Source: Vibrio ostreae (GTDB taxonomy: Bacteria; Pseudomonadota; Gammaproteobacteria; Enterobacterales; Vibrionaceae). Taken from it: a stretch of 64,000 nucleotides of DNA. The DNA lies in contig NZ_CP076643.1 of assembly GCF_019226825.1 (NCBI RefSeq), positions 2,418,001-2,482,000 on the forward strand, read 5' to 3'. The notes beneath the pieces were generated by a model. The model ran no database searches and was not told the origin of the DNA. It saw only the letters and a program-made list of their open reading frames with translations. The position numbers and the translations under genes were made by a program. Positions 32,677 to 42,694 of this stretch are shown piece after piece; within the stretch, counting starts at the first letter, position 1, and every line of letters begins with the position of its first letter.

Positions 32677-32767
32677 TGGAGCGACACACGAGGTTCCCTT
32701 ACCTTTAACAAAAAGGCGTGACCTCAACCTTAGCAAGGTTGCGCTCTATTTACTGAGCGAGTGTCGC
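32677..32767 (-). ncRNA. Non-canonical tRNA-like RNA (Gly-derived, GCU anticodon), copy 1
   Basis: This 91-nt element keeps the tRNA-Gly acceptor stem (GCGACAC/GTGTCGC), encoded CCA, D stem and anticodon stem, but the anticodon loop is TTGCTAA (GCU, a serine anticodon). The D-loop is AGTAAATA, lacking the GG pair. The T-loop TTCGAAC is gone. In its place is an insertion with a CCTTT/AAAGG hairpin that could form one long arm closed by GAGGT/ACCTC. A 9-bp hairpin (32771-32794) abuts its 5' end. It is either a tRNA pseudogene or a repurposed tRNA-like RNA; the second copy differs by one base. Confidence 0.6.
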
Positions 32768-32770
32768 AAG

Positions 32771-32794
32771 GATTAATCGCATTAACGATTAATC
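32771..32794. repeat. Hairpin abutting tRNA-like copy 1
   Basis: GATTAATCG / CGATTAATC perfect 9-bp arms with a CATTAA loop, three bases upstream of the tRNA-like 5' end. A matching hairpin (8-bp arms) is at 33492-33513 beside copy 2. The normal tRNAs lack it. Confidence 0.8.
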
Positions 32795-32816
32795 TAGCTT
32801 TCTTTATCAAAGAAAA

Positions 32817-32892
32817 TGGAGCGACACACGAGGTTCGAACTCGTGACCTCAACCTTGGCAAGGTTGCGCTCTACCAACTGAGCTAGTGTCGC
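32817..32892 (-). tRNA. tRNA-Gly(GCC)
   Basis: 76 nt, identical to the other tRNA-Gly(GCC) genes in the array, CCA encoded. Confidence 0.97.
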
Positions 32893-32926
32893 ATAACAAT
32901 TCGTTATTAAACCAATTGTTTGAATT

Positions 32927-33011
32927 TGGTTGCGGGGCCGGGTTTGTACCGGGCGGCGCATCCGTCGACGGCCTGAGGGTTATGATTCTCATAACGTTCA
33001 GACTATCTGAA
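32927..33011 (-). pseudogene. Decayed tRNA-fMet-like copy C
   Basis: The duplicate of copy B. The hairpin is GTTATGA/TCATAAC here, so a G-U pair in copy B has become A-U without loss of pairing. The 5' acceptor strand is missing. Confidence 0.65.
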
Positions 33012-33014
33012 ATT

Positions 33015-33091
<77 letters not shown>

Positions 33092-33150
33092 TCCGTATTG
33101 TGTCACCGTTAAGCACGATGAAGGCTTTTACTTTCGGTTAAGAAAGAATT

Positions 33151-33226
33151 TGGAGCGACACACGAGGTTCGAACTCGTGACCTCAACCTTGGCAAGGTTG
33201 CGCTCTACCAACTGAGCTAGTGTCGC
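33151..33226 (-). tRNA. tRNA-Gly(GCC)
   Basis: 76 nt, intact cloverleaf, CCA encoded. Confidence 0.97.
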
Positions 33227-33260
33227 ATAACAATTCGTTATTAAACCAATTGTCTGAATT

Positions 33261-33337
<77 letters not shown>

Positions 33338-33396
33338 TCCGTATTGTGTCACCGTTAAGCACGATGAAGGCTTTTACTTTCCGTTAAGAAAGAATT

Positions 33397-33487
33397 TGGA
33401 GCGACACACGAGGTTCCCTTTCCTTTAACAAAAAGGCGTGACCTCAACCTTAGCAAGGTTGCGCTCTATTTACTGAGCGAGTGTCGC
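33397..33487 (-). ncRNA. Non-canonical tRNA-like RNA (Gly-derived, GCU anticodon), copy 2
   Basis: Identical to copy 1 except for one base just 3' of the AAAGG strand (A instead of T), which is unpaired in the proposed long arm. Acceptor stem, GCU anticodon, altered D-loop and missing T-loop are all shared. An 8-bp hairpin (33492-33513) abuts the 5' end. Confidence 0.6.
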
Positions 33488-33520
33488 AAGAATTAATCGC
33501 ATTAACGATTAATCTCAATT

Positions 33521-33596
33521 TGGAGCGACACACGAGGTTCGAACTCGTGACCTCAACCTTGGCAAGGTTGCGCTCTACCAACTGAGCTAGTGTCGC
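33521..33596 (-). tRNA. tRNA-Gly(GCC)
   Basis: 76 nt, intact cloverleaf, CCA encoded. Confidence 0.97.
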
Positions 33597-33646
33597 ATGT
33601 CATCGTTAAGCACGATAAAGGCTGTACTTTCTGTTAAGAAAGATTT

Positions 33647-33722
33647 TGGAGCGACACACGAGGTTCGAACTCGTGACCTCAACCTTGGCAAGGTTGCGCT
33701 CTACCAACTGAGCTAGTGTCGC
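33647..33722 (-). tRNA. tRNA-Gly(GCC)
   Basis: 76 nt, intact cloverleaf, CCA encoded. The spacer to the next gene repeats at about 127-base intervals. Confidence 0.97.
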
Positions 33723-33773
33723 ATTGTCATCGTTAAGCACGATACAGGCTGTACTTTCTGTTAAGAAAGATTT

Positions 33774-33849
33774 TGGAGCGACACACGAGGTTCGAACTCG
33801 TGACCTCAACCTTGGCAAGGTTGCGCTCTACCAACTGAGCTAGTGTCGC
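33774..33849 (-). tRNA. tRNA-Gly(GCC), first gene of the array
   Basis: 76 nt, intact cloverleaf, CCA encoded. It lies nearest the array promoter at 33883-33910. Confidence 0.97.
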
Positions 33850-33882
33850 ATCAACAACGATTTCCGTCGTTTAGGGCTGCGA

Positions 33883-33910
33883 ATTATAAGAGCATTTTTT
33901 TGCGATGCAA
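33883..33910 (-). promoter_or_regulatory. Promoter of the fMet/Gly tRNA array
   Basis: On the minus strand, TTGCAT (33905-33910) and TATAAT (33883-33888) are 16 bases apart. A GC-rich discriminator (TCGCAGCCC) follows, typical of stringently controlled stable-RNA promoters. No other promoter of this quality was seen inside the array, so all 15 tRNA or tRNA-like units may share it. Confidence 0.8.
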
Positions 33911-34062
33911 GAGATTCTCGCTAAAAAAACAGAAGTTTTTTTTGTTTGCCGAAAAAACATGCAGAAAGCACCATATTTGAGAGGCTTACTGGCGACTATA
34001 GCAGCAGCAAGCGTCTCAAGCGGACATTGAACACAGCCCAAATGCGTTATTCGCACCACAAA

Positions 34063-34608
34063 TCAGATGGAGAATATGGTCGCACGATAATATTTGAGTT
34101 CAGCAATCGACTCACGAATATCATCCAGAGCAAGGTGGCTGCCCTGTTTAGAAAAACCATCCAGAATTTCCGGTTTCCAGCGCCGAGTCAGTTCTTTCAG
34201 GGTACTGACATCAAGATAGCGATAATGAAAATAGGCTTCCAGGCGTGGCATATGCTGGTAAAGGAAGCGACGATCCTGGCCGATGCTGTTACCACAGATG
34301 GGTGACTTACCCTCAGGAACCCACTGGCGCAAAAACGCGATAGTCTGTTCAACGGCTTCATCTTCGCTGATGGTACTATTGCGCACACGCTCCACCAGCC
34401 CGCTTGAGGTATGCGTATTGGTACACCAGTCATCCATTTTCTGCAATTCTGATTCTGGCTGATGAATTGCTAACACCGGACCTTCAGCCAGAATATTGAG
34501 CTGAGAGTCGGTCACAATAGTCGCAATTTCAATGATTTTATGAGATTCCGGCTCTAAGCCAGTCATCTCCAGATCGACCCAAATCAGGTTTTGATCGCTA
34601 AAAGACAT
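34063..34608 (-). CDS. orn: Oligoribonuclease
   Basis: DEDDh 3'-5' exonuclease that degrades two- to five-nucleotide RNAs, including pGpG from c-di-GMP turnover. The 181-residue protein has [20 protein letters not shown] (first Asp/Glu pair), [16 protein letters not shown] and [17 protein letters not shown] with the catalytic His/Asp. Length equals E. coli Orn. It is divergent from rsgA, a standard arrangement. Confidence 0.97.
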   Translation of the reverse strand: MSFSDQNLIWVDLEMTGLEPESHKIIEIATIVTDSQLNILAEGPVLAIHQPESELQKMDDWCTNTHTSSGLVERVRNSTISEDEAVEQTIAFLRQWVPEGKSPICGNSIGQDRRFLYQHMPRLEAYFHYRYLDVSTLKELTRRWKPEILDGFSKQGSHLALDDIRESIAELKYYRATIFSI

Positions 34609-34778
34609 AGACGGGTACCTATAGGTTTATCGATAAAGCAGGTACTATATACCCAAGTGTACATAATTCAAATTGTCAGCCGCGGCTGATAACGAAAATT
34701 TCAACCCGATGATTTGCGGCAATCTGCGGAGTTTTTCCGGGCTTCCCAAACCATCCAGCAACACGAAAGTAGAGCAGA

Positions 34779-35839
34779 GTGGCAAAGAAAAAAAGCTGAC
34801 TAAGGGTCAGGTACGACGCGTTCGGAATAACCAACACCGTAAACTGAAACAGGAAAAAACCATCGAATGGGATGAGTCGATGCTGCACAGCGCCAAAACG
34901 GGTCTGGTGATTACCCGTTTTGGTCAACATGCTGATGTGGAAGATCCGGAAAGCGGTGAAGTTCACCGTTGTAACCTGCGCAGAGGGATTGAAACGCTGG
35001 TCTCAGGTGACAAAGTTATCTGGCGCCCGGGAGTGGAAAAGCTGGCCGGCATCTCCGGAGTGGTCGAAGCCGTTGAGCCACGCCAATCCGTACTGACCCG
35101 CCCGGATTATTACGATGGTTTAAAACCGGTGGCTGCCAACGTCGATCAGATGGTGATCGTCTCTTCTGTTCTGCCCGACTTATCGCTCAATATTATTGAC
35201 CGTTATCTGATAGCGGCCGAAACCCTGGCGATTTCTCCATTGCTGGTCCTTAATAAAGTCGATCTGCTGGACGATGCTCAGCGTGAACACTATCAGACCT
35301 TGCTGGGTGAATATCAACGCATCGGTTACGAAGTGCTCTACGTCAGTAAAAAGAGTGGTGAAGGCATTGCGGCGCTGGAAGCTAAATTGGGTGAACACAC
35401 CAATATTTTTGTCGGTCAGTCCGGTGTGGGTAAATCCAGTCTGGTGAATGCCCTGATGCCTGATTTGGAAGACTGGGTGGAAGAGGGTGAAATTTCCGAA
35501 ACCTCAGGCCTTGGTCAACATACGACGACAGCCGCCCGTTTGTACCACATCCCTTCCGGTGGCGACCTTATCGACTCGCCGGGGGTGCGTGAATTCGGCC
35601 TGTGGCACTTGAGCGCAGAAGAAGTGACCAAAGCGTTTGTCGAGTTCCGCCCGTTTCTGGGTGGCTGTAAATTCCGTGACTGTAAGCATGGTGACGATCC
35701 GGGCTGCATGCTGCGTGAAGCGGTCGACAAAGGCGACATCAGTGCCGCGCGTTTTGAAAACTACCATCGCATTATCGAAAGCATGGGTGAAAATAAAGCC
35801 AACCGTCAGTATTCACGCAGTAAAAAAGCCGACTTGTAA
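34779..35839 (+). CDS. rsgA: Ribosome small-subunit maturation GTPase RsgA, 5' end frameshifted
   Basis: Circularly permuted GTPase that checks late 30S assembly. It has an OB fold, then [12 protein letters not shown] (G4), [20 protein letters not shown] (G1), [12 protein letters not shown] (G3) and a C-terminal zinc site ([15 protein letters not shown]). The natural start appears to be GTG 34779 (M-A-K-K-K-K-L-T-K), but the following A-run (34788-34794) has seven A where eight are needed, so GTG reads to an immediate stop. The body is in a frame that stays open upstream to a TTG at 34673 without homologous N-terminal sequence. It is probably a base error; psd follows. Confidence 0.9.
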
Positions 35840-35986
35840 GCGGTTAAGTCGCGATTTTGCGCAAAAACGTCGATACAGATAAAAAAGCAGAGATGTAATG
35901 ACGTATGCTGGGATAACTGCTGACATGCGTCATTATTTTCAGTAACATTCTGCGCCCAAAAGTTAAACACATTGGAATTGTAAACA

Positions 35987-36844
35987 ATGGATAAGATTAA
36001 AGTCAGACTGCAATACTGGATTCCCCAACATGGCCTGACCCGCCTGATGGGTAAACTGGCTTCAGCCAAGGCTGGCGGTCTGACCACAGCCGTCATTCGC
36101 TGGTTTATCAAACAGTACAACGTCAATATGGACGAAGCACTGCATTCAGATCCAAAGCACTTTAAAACCTTCAACGAGTTTTTCGTGCGTGAACTGAAAG
36201 CTGGCGCGCGCCCAATTGCCGCTGGTGACGAGGTAATTACCCACCCGGCCGATGCCTGTGTGAGCCAATTCGGCCCTATTACCGATGGCAAACTTATTCA
36301 GGCCAAAGGTCACGACTTCTCAGCCCAGGAACTGCTGGGCGGCGATGCCAAACTGGCAGAAGAATTCCGTGACGGTGACTTTGCCACACTGTATCTGTCG
36401 CCAAGCGATTATCACCGTGTTCATATGCCGTGTGATGGCACACTGCGTCAGATGATTTACGTACCTGGTGACCTGTTTTCGGTTAACCCGCTGACCGCTG
36501 AAAATGTGCCAAACCTGTTTGCACGTAACGAGCGTGTCGTGTGTATCTTTGATACTGAATTTGGCCCGATGGCCCAGGTGCTGGTTGGCGCAACGATCGT
36601 CGGCAGTATCGAGCTTATCTGGGCGGGTACCGTCACCCCGCCGCGCGGCAACACCGTATACCGCTGGGACTATCCGGCGGACGGTGATAAAGCGGTCGTA
36701 CTGAAAAAAGGTCAGGAGATGGGCCGTTTCAAACTGGGCTCAACTGTGATTAACCTGTTTGCTAAAGATGCGATTCGTTTTGATGTGACCATGCAGAACA
36801 ATACGCCGACTATGTTAGGTGCTGCGTACGCACATAAAGCCTAA
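35987..36844 (+). CDS. psd: Phosphatidylserine decarboxylase proenzyme
   Basis: Inner-membrane enzyme making phosphatidylethanolamine. The 285-residue proenzyme has the self-cleavage motif LGST near the C-terminus; cleavage between G251 and S252 makes the pyruvoyl group. Other signatures are [30 protein letters not shown] and [17 protein letters not shown]. It lies 147 bases after rsgA, the usual rsgA-psd pair. Confidence 0.97.
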   Translation: MDKIKVRLQYWIPQHGLTRLMGKLASAKAGGLTTAVIRWFIKQYNVNMDEALHSDPKHFKTFNEFFVRELKAGARPIAAGDEVITHPADACVSQFGPITDGKLIQAKGHDFSAQELLGGDAKLAEEFRDGDFATLYLSPSDYHRVHMPCDGTLRQMIYVPGDLFSVNPLTAENVPNLFARNERVVCIFDTEFGPMAQVLVGATIVGSIELIWAGTVTPPRGNTVYRWDYPADGDKAVVLKKGQEMGRFKLGSTVINLFAKDAIRFDVTMQNNTPTMLGAAYAHKA

Positions 36845-37009
36845 GCGCTCAACGTCGCCTTCGCTTTCTGCGGGGGTGACGTTTGACTCTCCGCACACTT
36901 CCTGATCTGCATGACGCTGAATATGTAAAACTTTGCCACTCCTCTAAGACCTGTCACGGTTAAAACCTTACTCTGTCTGTAGTTATTTCGATTGGATAAG
37001 GAAGACGCG

Positions 37010-38425
37010 ATGCAGACACTCAACACCAGCCTTATATTGCGGCTGATGATTTGTTTCGGATTGCCGGCATTGGTGCTGATGTTACCGATCGATGCCATTC
37101 CTATCGCCGACCTGACTCTGGTGCAACACCGCTTACTGGCGATTTTTCTGCTCGCGGCTTTGCTGTGGGTACTCGAACCGGTACCGGTATTCGCCACCTC
37201 AATTCTGATCATCGCCCTCGAGCTGGTCATGATTTCCAACAAAGGTCTGCACGCTTTCCGGGCACCGGTTGAAGGTCACGAGCTGGGGCAAATGCTGGCC
37301 TACACTGATATTTTTTCCGCCTTTTCCTCACCGATCATCATCTTGTTTATGGGTGGCTTTGCCCTGGCCATTGCCGCATCAAAATATGAACTGGACAACA
37401 ACCTAGCGCGGGTCCTGCTCAAACCGTTTGGCAGTCAGCCTAAATTCATTATGCTCGGGCTGATGCTGATCACGTCCGTGTTCTCGATGTTCATGTCCAA
37501 TACCGCAACCACAGTGATGATGCTGGCTCTGCTGGGCCCCATCGTTGCCTCAGCGCCAAAAGGCGACCTGGGGATTAAAGCCTTGGTACTGTGTATTCCA
37601 ATCGCCGCCAATACCGGCGGCATCGCCACGCCAATAGGGACACCACCGAATGCCATCGCCTTGCAGTATCTGACCGGCGATAACAGCATCAGCTTCTTGT
37701 CCTGGATGATGATGGGGCTGCCGTTTGTGCTGATCCAGCTCACTCTGGCCTGGTTTTTACTACAAAAACTGTTTCCGTCTTCCCAGGCCAGTATGAGCCT
37801 CAAACTGGATGGTCGTTTCCAGCGCAGCTGGCAGGCGATTGTGGTGTATGTCACCTTTGCGCTTACCATAGTGCTGTGGATGACTACGGCGCTGCACGGC
37901 ATGAACACTTACGTGGTCGCCATCCTTCCGCTGGCAGTGTTTACTCTGACCGGAATTATGGGCAAAGAAGAGCTGAAACAGATCAACTGGGATGTGTTGT
38001 GGCTGGTTGCCGGCGGGATTGCGATTGGTATCGGTCTGGAACAGACCGGACTTGCCCACGCACTGGCGCATGCGATTCATTATGAAACCCTGTCACCAAT
38101 GGCCGTCGTCATCGCCTTATCTCTGGTGTGCTGGCTGATGGCCAACTTCATGTCCAATACCGCCACCGCTAACCTGTTAATGCCAATCGCAGCGGCCATT
38201 GGTACCAGTATGCCGAGCCTGGCCGAAGCCGGAGGCCTGCAGGGGCTGTTAGTCGTGGTGGCATTCTCCGCTTCGCTTGGGATGATATTACCGGTCTCAA
38301 CACCGCCGAACTCGCTGGCCTACTCGACCGGCCTGATTGAAAGCAAAGATATGGCTAAGACCGGCCTGGCACTGGGCATTATCGGTCTGCTGGTTGTCTA
38401 CCTCGCTGTGGCTATCCTGATCTGA
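37010..38425 (+). CDS. DASS (SLC13) family anion/sodium symporter
   Basis: Multi-pass inner-membrane transporter, probably for dicarboxylates or related anions with sodium. From ATG 37010, with AAGGAAG seven bases upstream, it has 471 residues and about 11 membrane segments. It carries the two Ser-Asn-Thr repeats that form the substrate and sodium site (FMSNTATTVMM and FMSNTATANLL), and the TPIGTPPNAIAL and LPVSTPPNSLAY tip motifs. The substrate cannot be read from sequence. It is a single-gene unit with a weak hairpin at 38463-38490 downstream. Confidence 0.9.
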   Translation: MQTLNTSLILRLMICFGLPALVLMLPIDAIPIADLTLVQHRLLAIFLLAALLWVLEPVPVFATSILIIALELVMISNKGLHAFRAPVEGHELGQMLAYTDIFSAFSSPIIILFMGGFALAIAASKYELDNNLARVLLKPFGSQPKFIMLGLMLITSVFSMFMSNTATTVMMLALLGPIVASAPKGDLGIKALVLCIPIAANTGGIATPIGTPPNAIALQYLTGDNSISFLSWMMMGLPFVLIQLTLAWFLLQKLFPSSQASMSLKLDGRFQRSWQAIVVYVTFALTIVLWMTTALHGMNTYVVAILPLAVFTLTGIMGKEELKQINWDVLWLVAGGIAIGIGLEQTGLAHALAHAIHYETLSPMAVVIALSLVCWLMANFMSNTATANLLMPIAAAIGTSMPSLAEAGGLQGLLVVVAFSASLGMILPVSTPPNSLAYSTGLIESKDMAKTGLALGIIGLLVVYLAVAILI

Positions 38426-38462
38426 ATAGATAGTACTGCTATGAACAGGATAACCCTGCATA

Positions 38463-38496
38463 GGGCCAGCGCCACGGCGTGTGGCCCCCGTCTTTT
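38463..38496 (+). terminator. Possible terminator after the DASS gene
   Basis: GGGCCA / TGGCCC outer arms around a CGCC/GGCG inner stem, then a short T-rich stretch (CTTTTA). The U-tract is weak. Confidence 0.4.
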
Positions 38497-38668
38497 ATAC
38501 TGCGCTTAACCGTCCATCGCACTGTACGACTGACGGTCAGTGCCCCATAAGCCACTGTTTTAACCATTGCGCTGCCAATCCACCCTGCGGTCAATTCACT
38601 TTGTTTTCCATGTGGTTAATGGCATATTGAGTGCTCTTTTCTTTCCCCTTTCTGATAAGGACAACCAT

Positions 38669-39552
38669 ATGGGATTTGAGTGGCTGGCGCTGGCTGCGGC
38701 GTTTTTGTGGGCCGTGGCCAGCCTGTTATCAGTAGCGCCAGCCCGACATCTGGGCACATTTGCCTACAGTCGCTGGCGCATGGGCTGCACCTCGGTCATT
38801 CTGGCCAGTATCGCCCTGCTGACCGGTGGCTGGTCCAGTGTTGCTATGGCTGACGTAACACCGATGATGTTGTCCGGTCTGATTGGTATTTTTATCGGCG
38901 ATACCGCACTGTTTGCCTGCCTGAACCGGATGGGCCCCCGCCAGTCCGGCTTGCTGTTCTCCTGCCATGCGGTGTTTTCCGCCATCATGGGCTATTTCCT
39001 GTTTCAGGAGAGTATGAGCAACCTGGAATTACTCGGCTCGGCGTTAGTTTTCAGTGGCGTACTGACTGCGATCTTTTTGGCCGGCGCGGACAAAACCACA
39101 GTCTGGAAACGTTGAATGGCAGCGTCTGGGCCGGGGTCGCTCTTGGCCTGACGGCCGCACTGTGCCAGGCGCTGGGCGGTATTATTGCCAAGCCGGTGAT
39201 GCAAACCAGCATCGACCCTGTCGCAGCATCGGCCATCCGGATGATGACCGCCTTCTGTGCCCACTGTGTGCTGCGCGCAACCGGCGCTAAGGTCAGCCGG
39301 GCACTGCACCCAATCACCGGTCGTATTTTTGTGATTACCGCGGTGAACGGTTTTCTCGCCATGGCGGTTGGCATGACCCTGATTCTGTATGCGCTGCGCG
39401 AGGGCAATGTCGGTATGGTTGCCCTGCTCTCTTCCACCACACCTATCATGCTTTTGCCTATACTTTGGGTCTATACCCGGCAACGTCCGAACCGCTTTGC
39501 CTGGCTGGGAGCCGCCGTGGCGGTGATAGGTACCAGTATCTTGGTGTACTGA
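38669..39552 (+). pseudogene. EamA/DMT-superfamily permease, frameshifted
   Basis: A drug/metabolite-transporter (EamA) protein of about 294 residues that should have ten membrane segments in two five-helix halves. The first half starts at ATG 38669, with AAGGA eight bases upstream, and stops at 39115 after TTVWKR. The second half continues in another frame from about 39100 to 39552. One extra A in AAA at 39107-39109 would give TVWKTLNGSVWAGVALG and restore a normal junction. It could be a base error, a real inactivation or two separately translated halves; a TTG at 39112 could start the second half. The substrate is unknown. Confidence 0.8.
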
Positions 39553-39771
39553 GATATGTGACGACTGATATCTCAGACAACGAACACCTCAGACAACTGG
39601 GGCAAACAGCCCTAAAGCCACTGAGGTTAAGGGGCTGCTGAATTTGATCAATAGGCAACGTTTTATTGCATTGATAGGGAAATTCATTGATCTTACCCTA
39701 CTGCAAACACAGCAAAGTGTAGTAAAATTACGCTAATTTCTAGTTACTATGAATTTGACGAGGTCATTACT

Positions 39772-41304
39772 ATGTCAGCTAAGAAGCCTATGGCTCTGGT
39801 GATCCTGGATGGATGGGGTTACCGTGAAGACAACTCAAGCAACGCGATCAACAATGCAAACACGCCTGTTCTTGATGGTCTGATGGCAAACAATCCGAAT
39901 ACCCTAATTTCTGCTTCAGGCATGGACGTTGGCCTGCCAGACGGTCAAATGGGTAACTCTGAGGTGGGCCACACGAACATCGGTGCAGGCCGCATCGTGT
40001 ATCAGGATCTGACTCGCATCACCAAATCGATTGCCGACGGTGAATTCCAGCAGAATGAAGTACTGGTCGCTGCAATCGACAAAGCGGTTGCCGCAGGTAA
40101 AGCCGTTCATCTGATGGGTCTGATGTCTCCGGGTGGCGTTCACTCACACGAAGATCACATCTATGCCGCCGTTGAAATGGCAGCAGCACGTGGCGCAGAG
40201 AAAATCTACCTGCACTGCTTCCTGGACGGACGTGATACGCCGCCACGCAGCGCAGAAGCGTCACTAAAACGCTTTGATGAGCTGTTCGCTAAACTGGGCA
40301 AAGGCCGCATCGCATCGGTAGTTGGTCGTTACTACGCGATGGACCGTGATAACAACTGGGATCGCGTTGAAAAAGCTTACGATGTTCTGACGGCAGCACA
40401 AGGCGAATTCACCTTTGATTCTGCGCTGCAAGCGCTGCAAGCGGCTTACGCACGTGAAGAAAACGACGAATTTGTTAAAGCGTCTGAAATCCGTGCGGAA
40501 GGTCAGGAATCTGCAGCCATGCAAGACGGCGATGCAGTGATCTTTATGAACTACCGTGCTGACCGTGCACGTCAGATCACCCGCACTTTCGTGACTGACT
40601 TTGCAGGTTTTGAGCGTAAAGTCTTCCCGGCGATCGACTTCGTGATGCTGACTCAATACGCAGCAGACATTCCGCTGCTATGTGCATTCCCACCAGCATC
40701 ACTGGAAAACACTTACGGTGAATGGCTGGCGAAAAGCGGCAAAACCCAGCTGCGTATCTCAGAAACTGAGAAATACGCACACGTGACTTTCTTCTTCAAC
40801 GGCGGCGTAGAAAACGAGTTTGACGGTGAAGAGCGTCAGCTGGTTGCGTCACCAAAAGTGGCAACCTACGATCTACAGCCTGAAATGAGCTCCAAAGAGC
40901 TGACGGACAAACTGGTTGCGGCGATCAAGTCTGGTCAATACGACGCGATCATCTGTAACTACCCGAACGGCGACATGGTCGGCCATACCGGCGTATACGA
41001 TGCCGCAGTTAAAGCATGTGAAGCGGTTGATGAATGTATCGGCCGTGTCGTGGAAGCGATCAAAGAAGCAGACGGTCAACTGCTGATCACTGCCGACCAC
41101 GGTAACGCTGAGATGATGATCAACCCGGAAACCGGCGGCGTGCACACTGCGCACACCAACCTGCCAGTACCACTGATCTATGTGGGTAACAAAGACATTA
41201 CCCTGAAACAGGGCGGTAAACTGTCTGATCTGGCGCCAACCATGCTGGCACTGACTGATCAGGAAATCCCAGCTGAAATGTCTGGCGCAGTTCTGTTCTC
41301 GTAA
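39772..41304 (+). CDS. gpmM: 2,3-bisphosphoglycerate-independent phosphoglycerate mutase
   Basis: Manganese-dependent glycolytic mutase interconverting 3- and 2-phosphoglycerate. The 510-residue protein has [12 protein letters not shown] (D13), [15 protein letters not shown] with the catalytic S63, [34 protein letters not shown] and [12 protein letters not shown]. Length equals E. coli GpmM (514). A strong terminator follows at 41325-41350. The next gene is envC, also the neighbour of gpmM in E. coli. Confidence 0.98.
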   Translation: MSAKKPMALVILDGWGYREDNSSNAINNANTPVLDGLMANNPNTLISASGMDVGLPDGQMGNSEVGHTNIGAGRIVYQDLTRITKSIADGEFQQNEVLVAAIDKAVAAGKAVHLMGLMSPGGVHSHEDHIYAAVEMAAARGAEKIYLHCFLDGRDTPPRSAEASLKRFDELFAKLGKGRIASVVGRYYAMDRDNNWDRVEKAYDVLTAAQGEFTFDSALQALQAAYAREENDEFVKASEIRAEGQESAAMQDGDAVIFMNYRADRARQITRTFVTDFAGFERKVFPAIDFVMLTQYAADIPLLCAFPPASLENTYGEWLAKSGKTQLRISETEKYAHVTFFFNGGVENEFDGEERQLVASPKVATYDLQPEMSSKELTDKLVAAIKSGQYDAIICNYPNGDMVGHTGVYDAAVKACEAVDECIGRVVEAIKEADGQLLITADHGNAEMMINPETGGVHTAHTNLPVPLIYVGNKDITLKQGGKLSDLAPTMLALTDQEIPAEMSGAVLFS

Positions 41305-41324
41305 GCCTGGCTTACCGGTTATCA

Positions 41325-41350
41325 AACCCCGATTTATCGGGGTTTTTTTT
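41325..41350 (+). terminator. Terminator of gpmM
   Basis: AACCCCGAT / ATCGGGGTT stem followed by T8. Confidence 0.93.
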
Positions 41351-41454
41351 CGCCTTTTTGTGCCCGCCACCGAACAATGACAAACTTTTTACCTGCCATA
41401 CGCACCATTAGGTATACTGGCAGCTTCAAGGCCCATTACGATTATTGTAAAAAC

Positions 41455-42590
41455 ATGACGTTATTCACTTGCAAAATGGCTTCCCGCGCCCGATTCGGTC
41501 TGTGGCTGCTGGTCATCGGTGCCGGCAGTCTGCCGCTTACGACGCAAGCCGCATCGCAGCAGGAGCTGAAAGGGGTAAAGAACGAGATTTCCCGCCAGCA
41601 ACAATCACTGTCGGCGCGGCAGAAAGAGCTCGATCAGCTGCAAAAGTCATTGAAACAGCAGGAACTGGATATTTCCACGCTGGAGAATCAGATCAAGTCC
41701 AGTAAAAACCAGCTTGCGCAAGCCAATGCCAACATTGCCCGGCTGCAGGAAAAAATTGCCCGGCTGGAAACCCAGCGTAAGCAGCAGGCCGACCAGCTGG
41801 CCGAACTGATTGAAACCTACTATATCACTCAGCGTGCCAGTTCAGCGGGTGATATCTTTAACAACAGCGCGCAGCAAGATCGCATCAGCCAGTATTATCA
41901 GCACCTGGCCAAAGCGCGCAGTGAAACGATTGAAGCATTGCAGCAGACTCGCAAGGCACTGGATGACAGTGACCACCAGCTGAAACTGGAACGGGATCAA
42001 ATAGGATCACTGCTGGAAGAGCAGACACATAAACGTGACCAGCTGGCCAGCACCCAGACTAACCGCCGTAAAACCCTGGGCAAAATTCAACAAAGTATCT
42101 CCGGTGATAAAGTCTACCTGGCTGAGCTACAGCGTAATGAAACCCGTCTGAAAGCCGAAATCGCCAAAGCCGCCAAACGCAATGCCGTACCTATGAATGG
42201 TATCAGCCAGCAGCGCGGCAAGCTGCCGTGGCCGCTGAAAGGACAAGTACTGCATAATTTTGGTGAGCGCCAGACCGGACAAATTGACTGGAAAGGCATG
42301 GTGATCGATGCCAATTATGGTCAGGCGGTCAAAGCGGTTTATCCGGGCACTGTGGTGTTTGCCGAATACCTGCGCGGTTACGGCCTGGTGGTCCTGCTGG
42401 ATCACGGCAAAGGCGATATGACCTTGTATGGATTCAACCAGTCACTGATGAAAAAGAGGGCGACAAAGTCACGGCCGGCGAAACTCTGGCTCTGGCGGGA
42501 GATACCGGTGGGCAAAGCCGTCCAGCACTCTATTTTGAGATCCGCCGCAACAGTAAAGCCGAGAACCCACGTAACTGGCTGAGTCGTTAA
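41455..42590 (+). pseudogene. envC: Murein hydrolase activator EnvC, frameshifted near the C-terminus
   Basis: Divisome-associated LytM protein that activates the AmiA/AmiB amidases. It has a signal peptide ending TTQAASQQE, two long coiled coils (about residues 35-110 and 160-230) and a degenerate LytM domain (LPWPLKGQVLHNFGERQTG, GLVVLLDHGKGDMTLYGFNQ). The A-run at 42451-42455 has five A where six are needed. The present frame then runs out-of-frame (KKRATKSRPAKLW) to 42582. The restored frame reads KKEGDKVTAGETLALAGDTG and ends WLSR at 42590. The start may be ATG 41455 or 41476; neither has a strong ribosome site. Confidence 0.85.
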
Positions 42591-42617
42591 CGTCTGTCCT
42601 ATTATCCGCTCTAGTTC

Positions 42618-42646
42618 AAAGGCCACTTCATGAGTGGCCTTTGTTG
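42618..42646 (+). terminator. Terminator after envC
   Basis: AAAGGCCACT / AGTGGCCTTT stem, then TGTTGTTT. The symmetric A/T flanks could also slow the convergent DHH-gene transcript. Confidence 0.8.
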
Positions 42647-42694
42647 TTTCATCGCGCTGTGATAGTGCTCAGCTATAACTTAACCATCCATAGC

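Noticed and set aside
38567..38668. Upstream extension of the EamA gene
   Set aside because: The ATG at 38669 has a good AAGGA ribosome site and begins the first membrane helix; the extension adds non-homologous residues.
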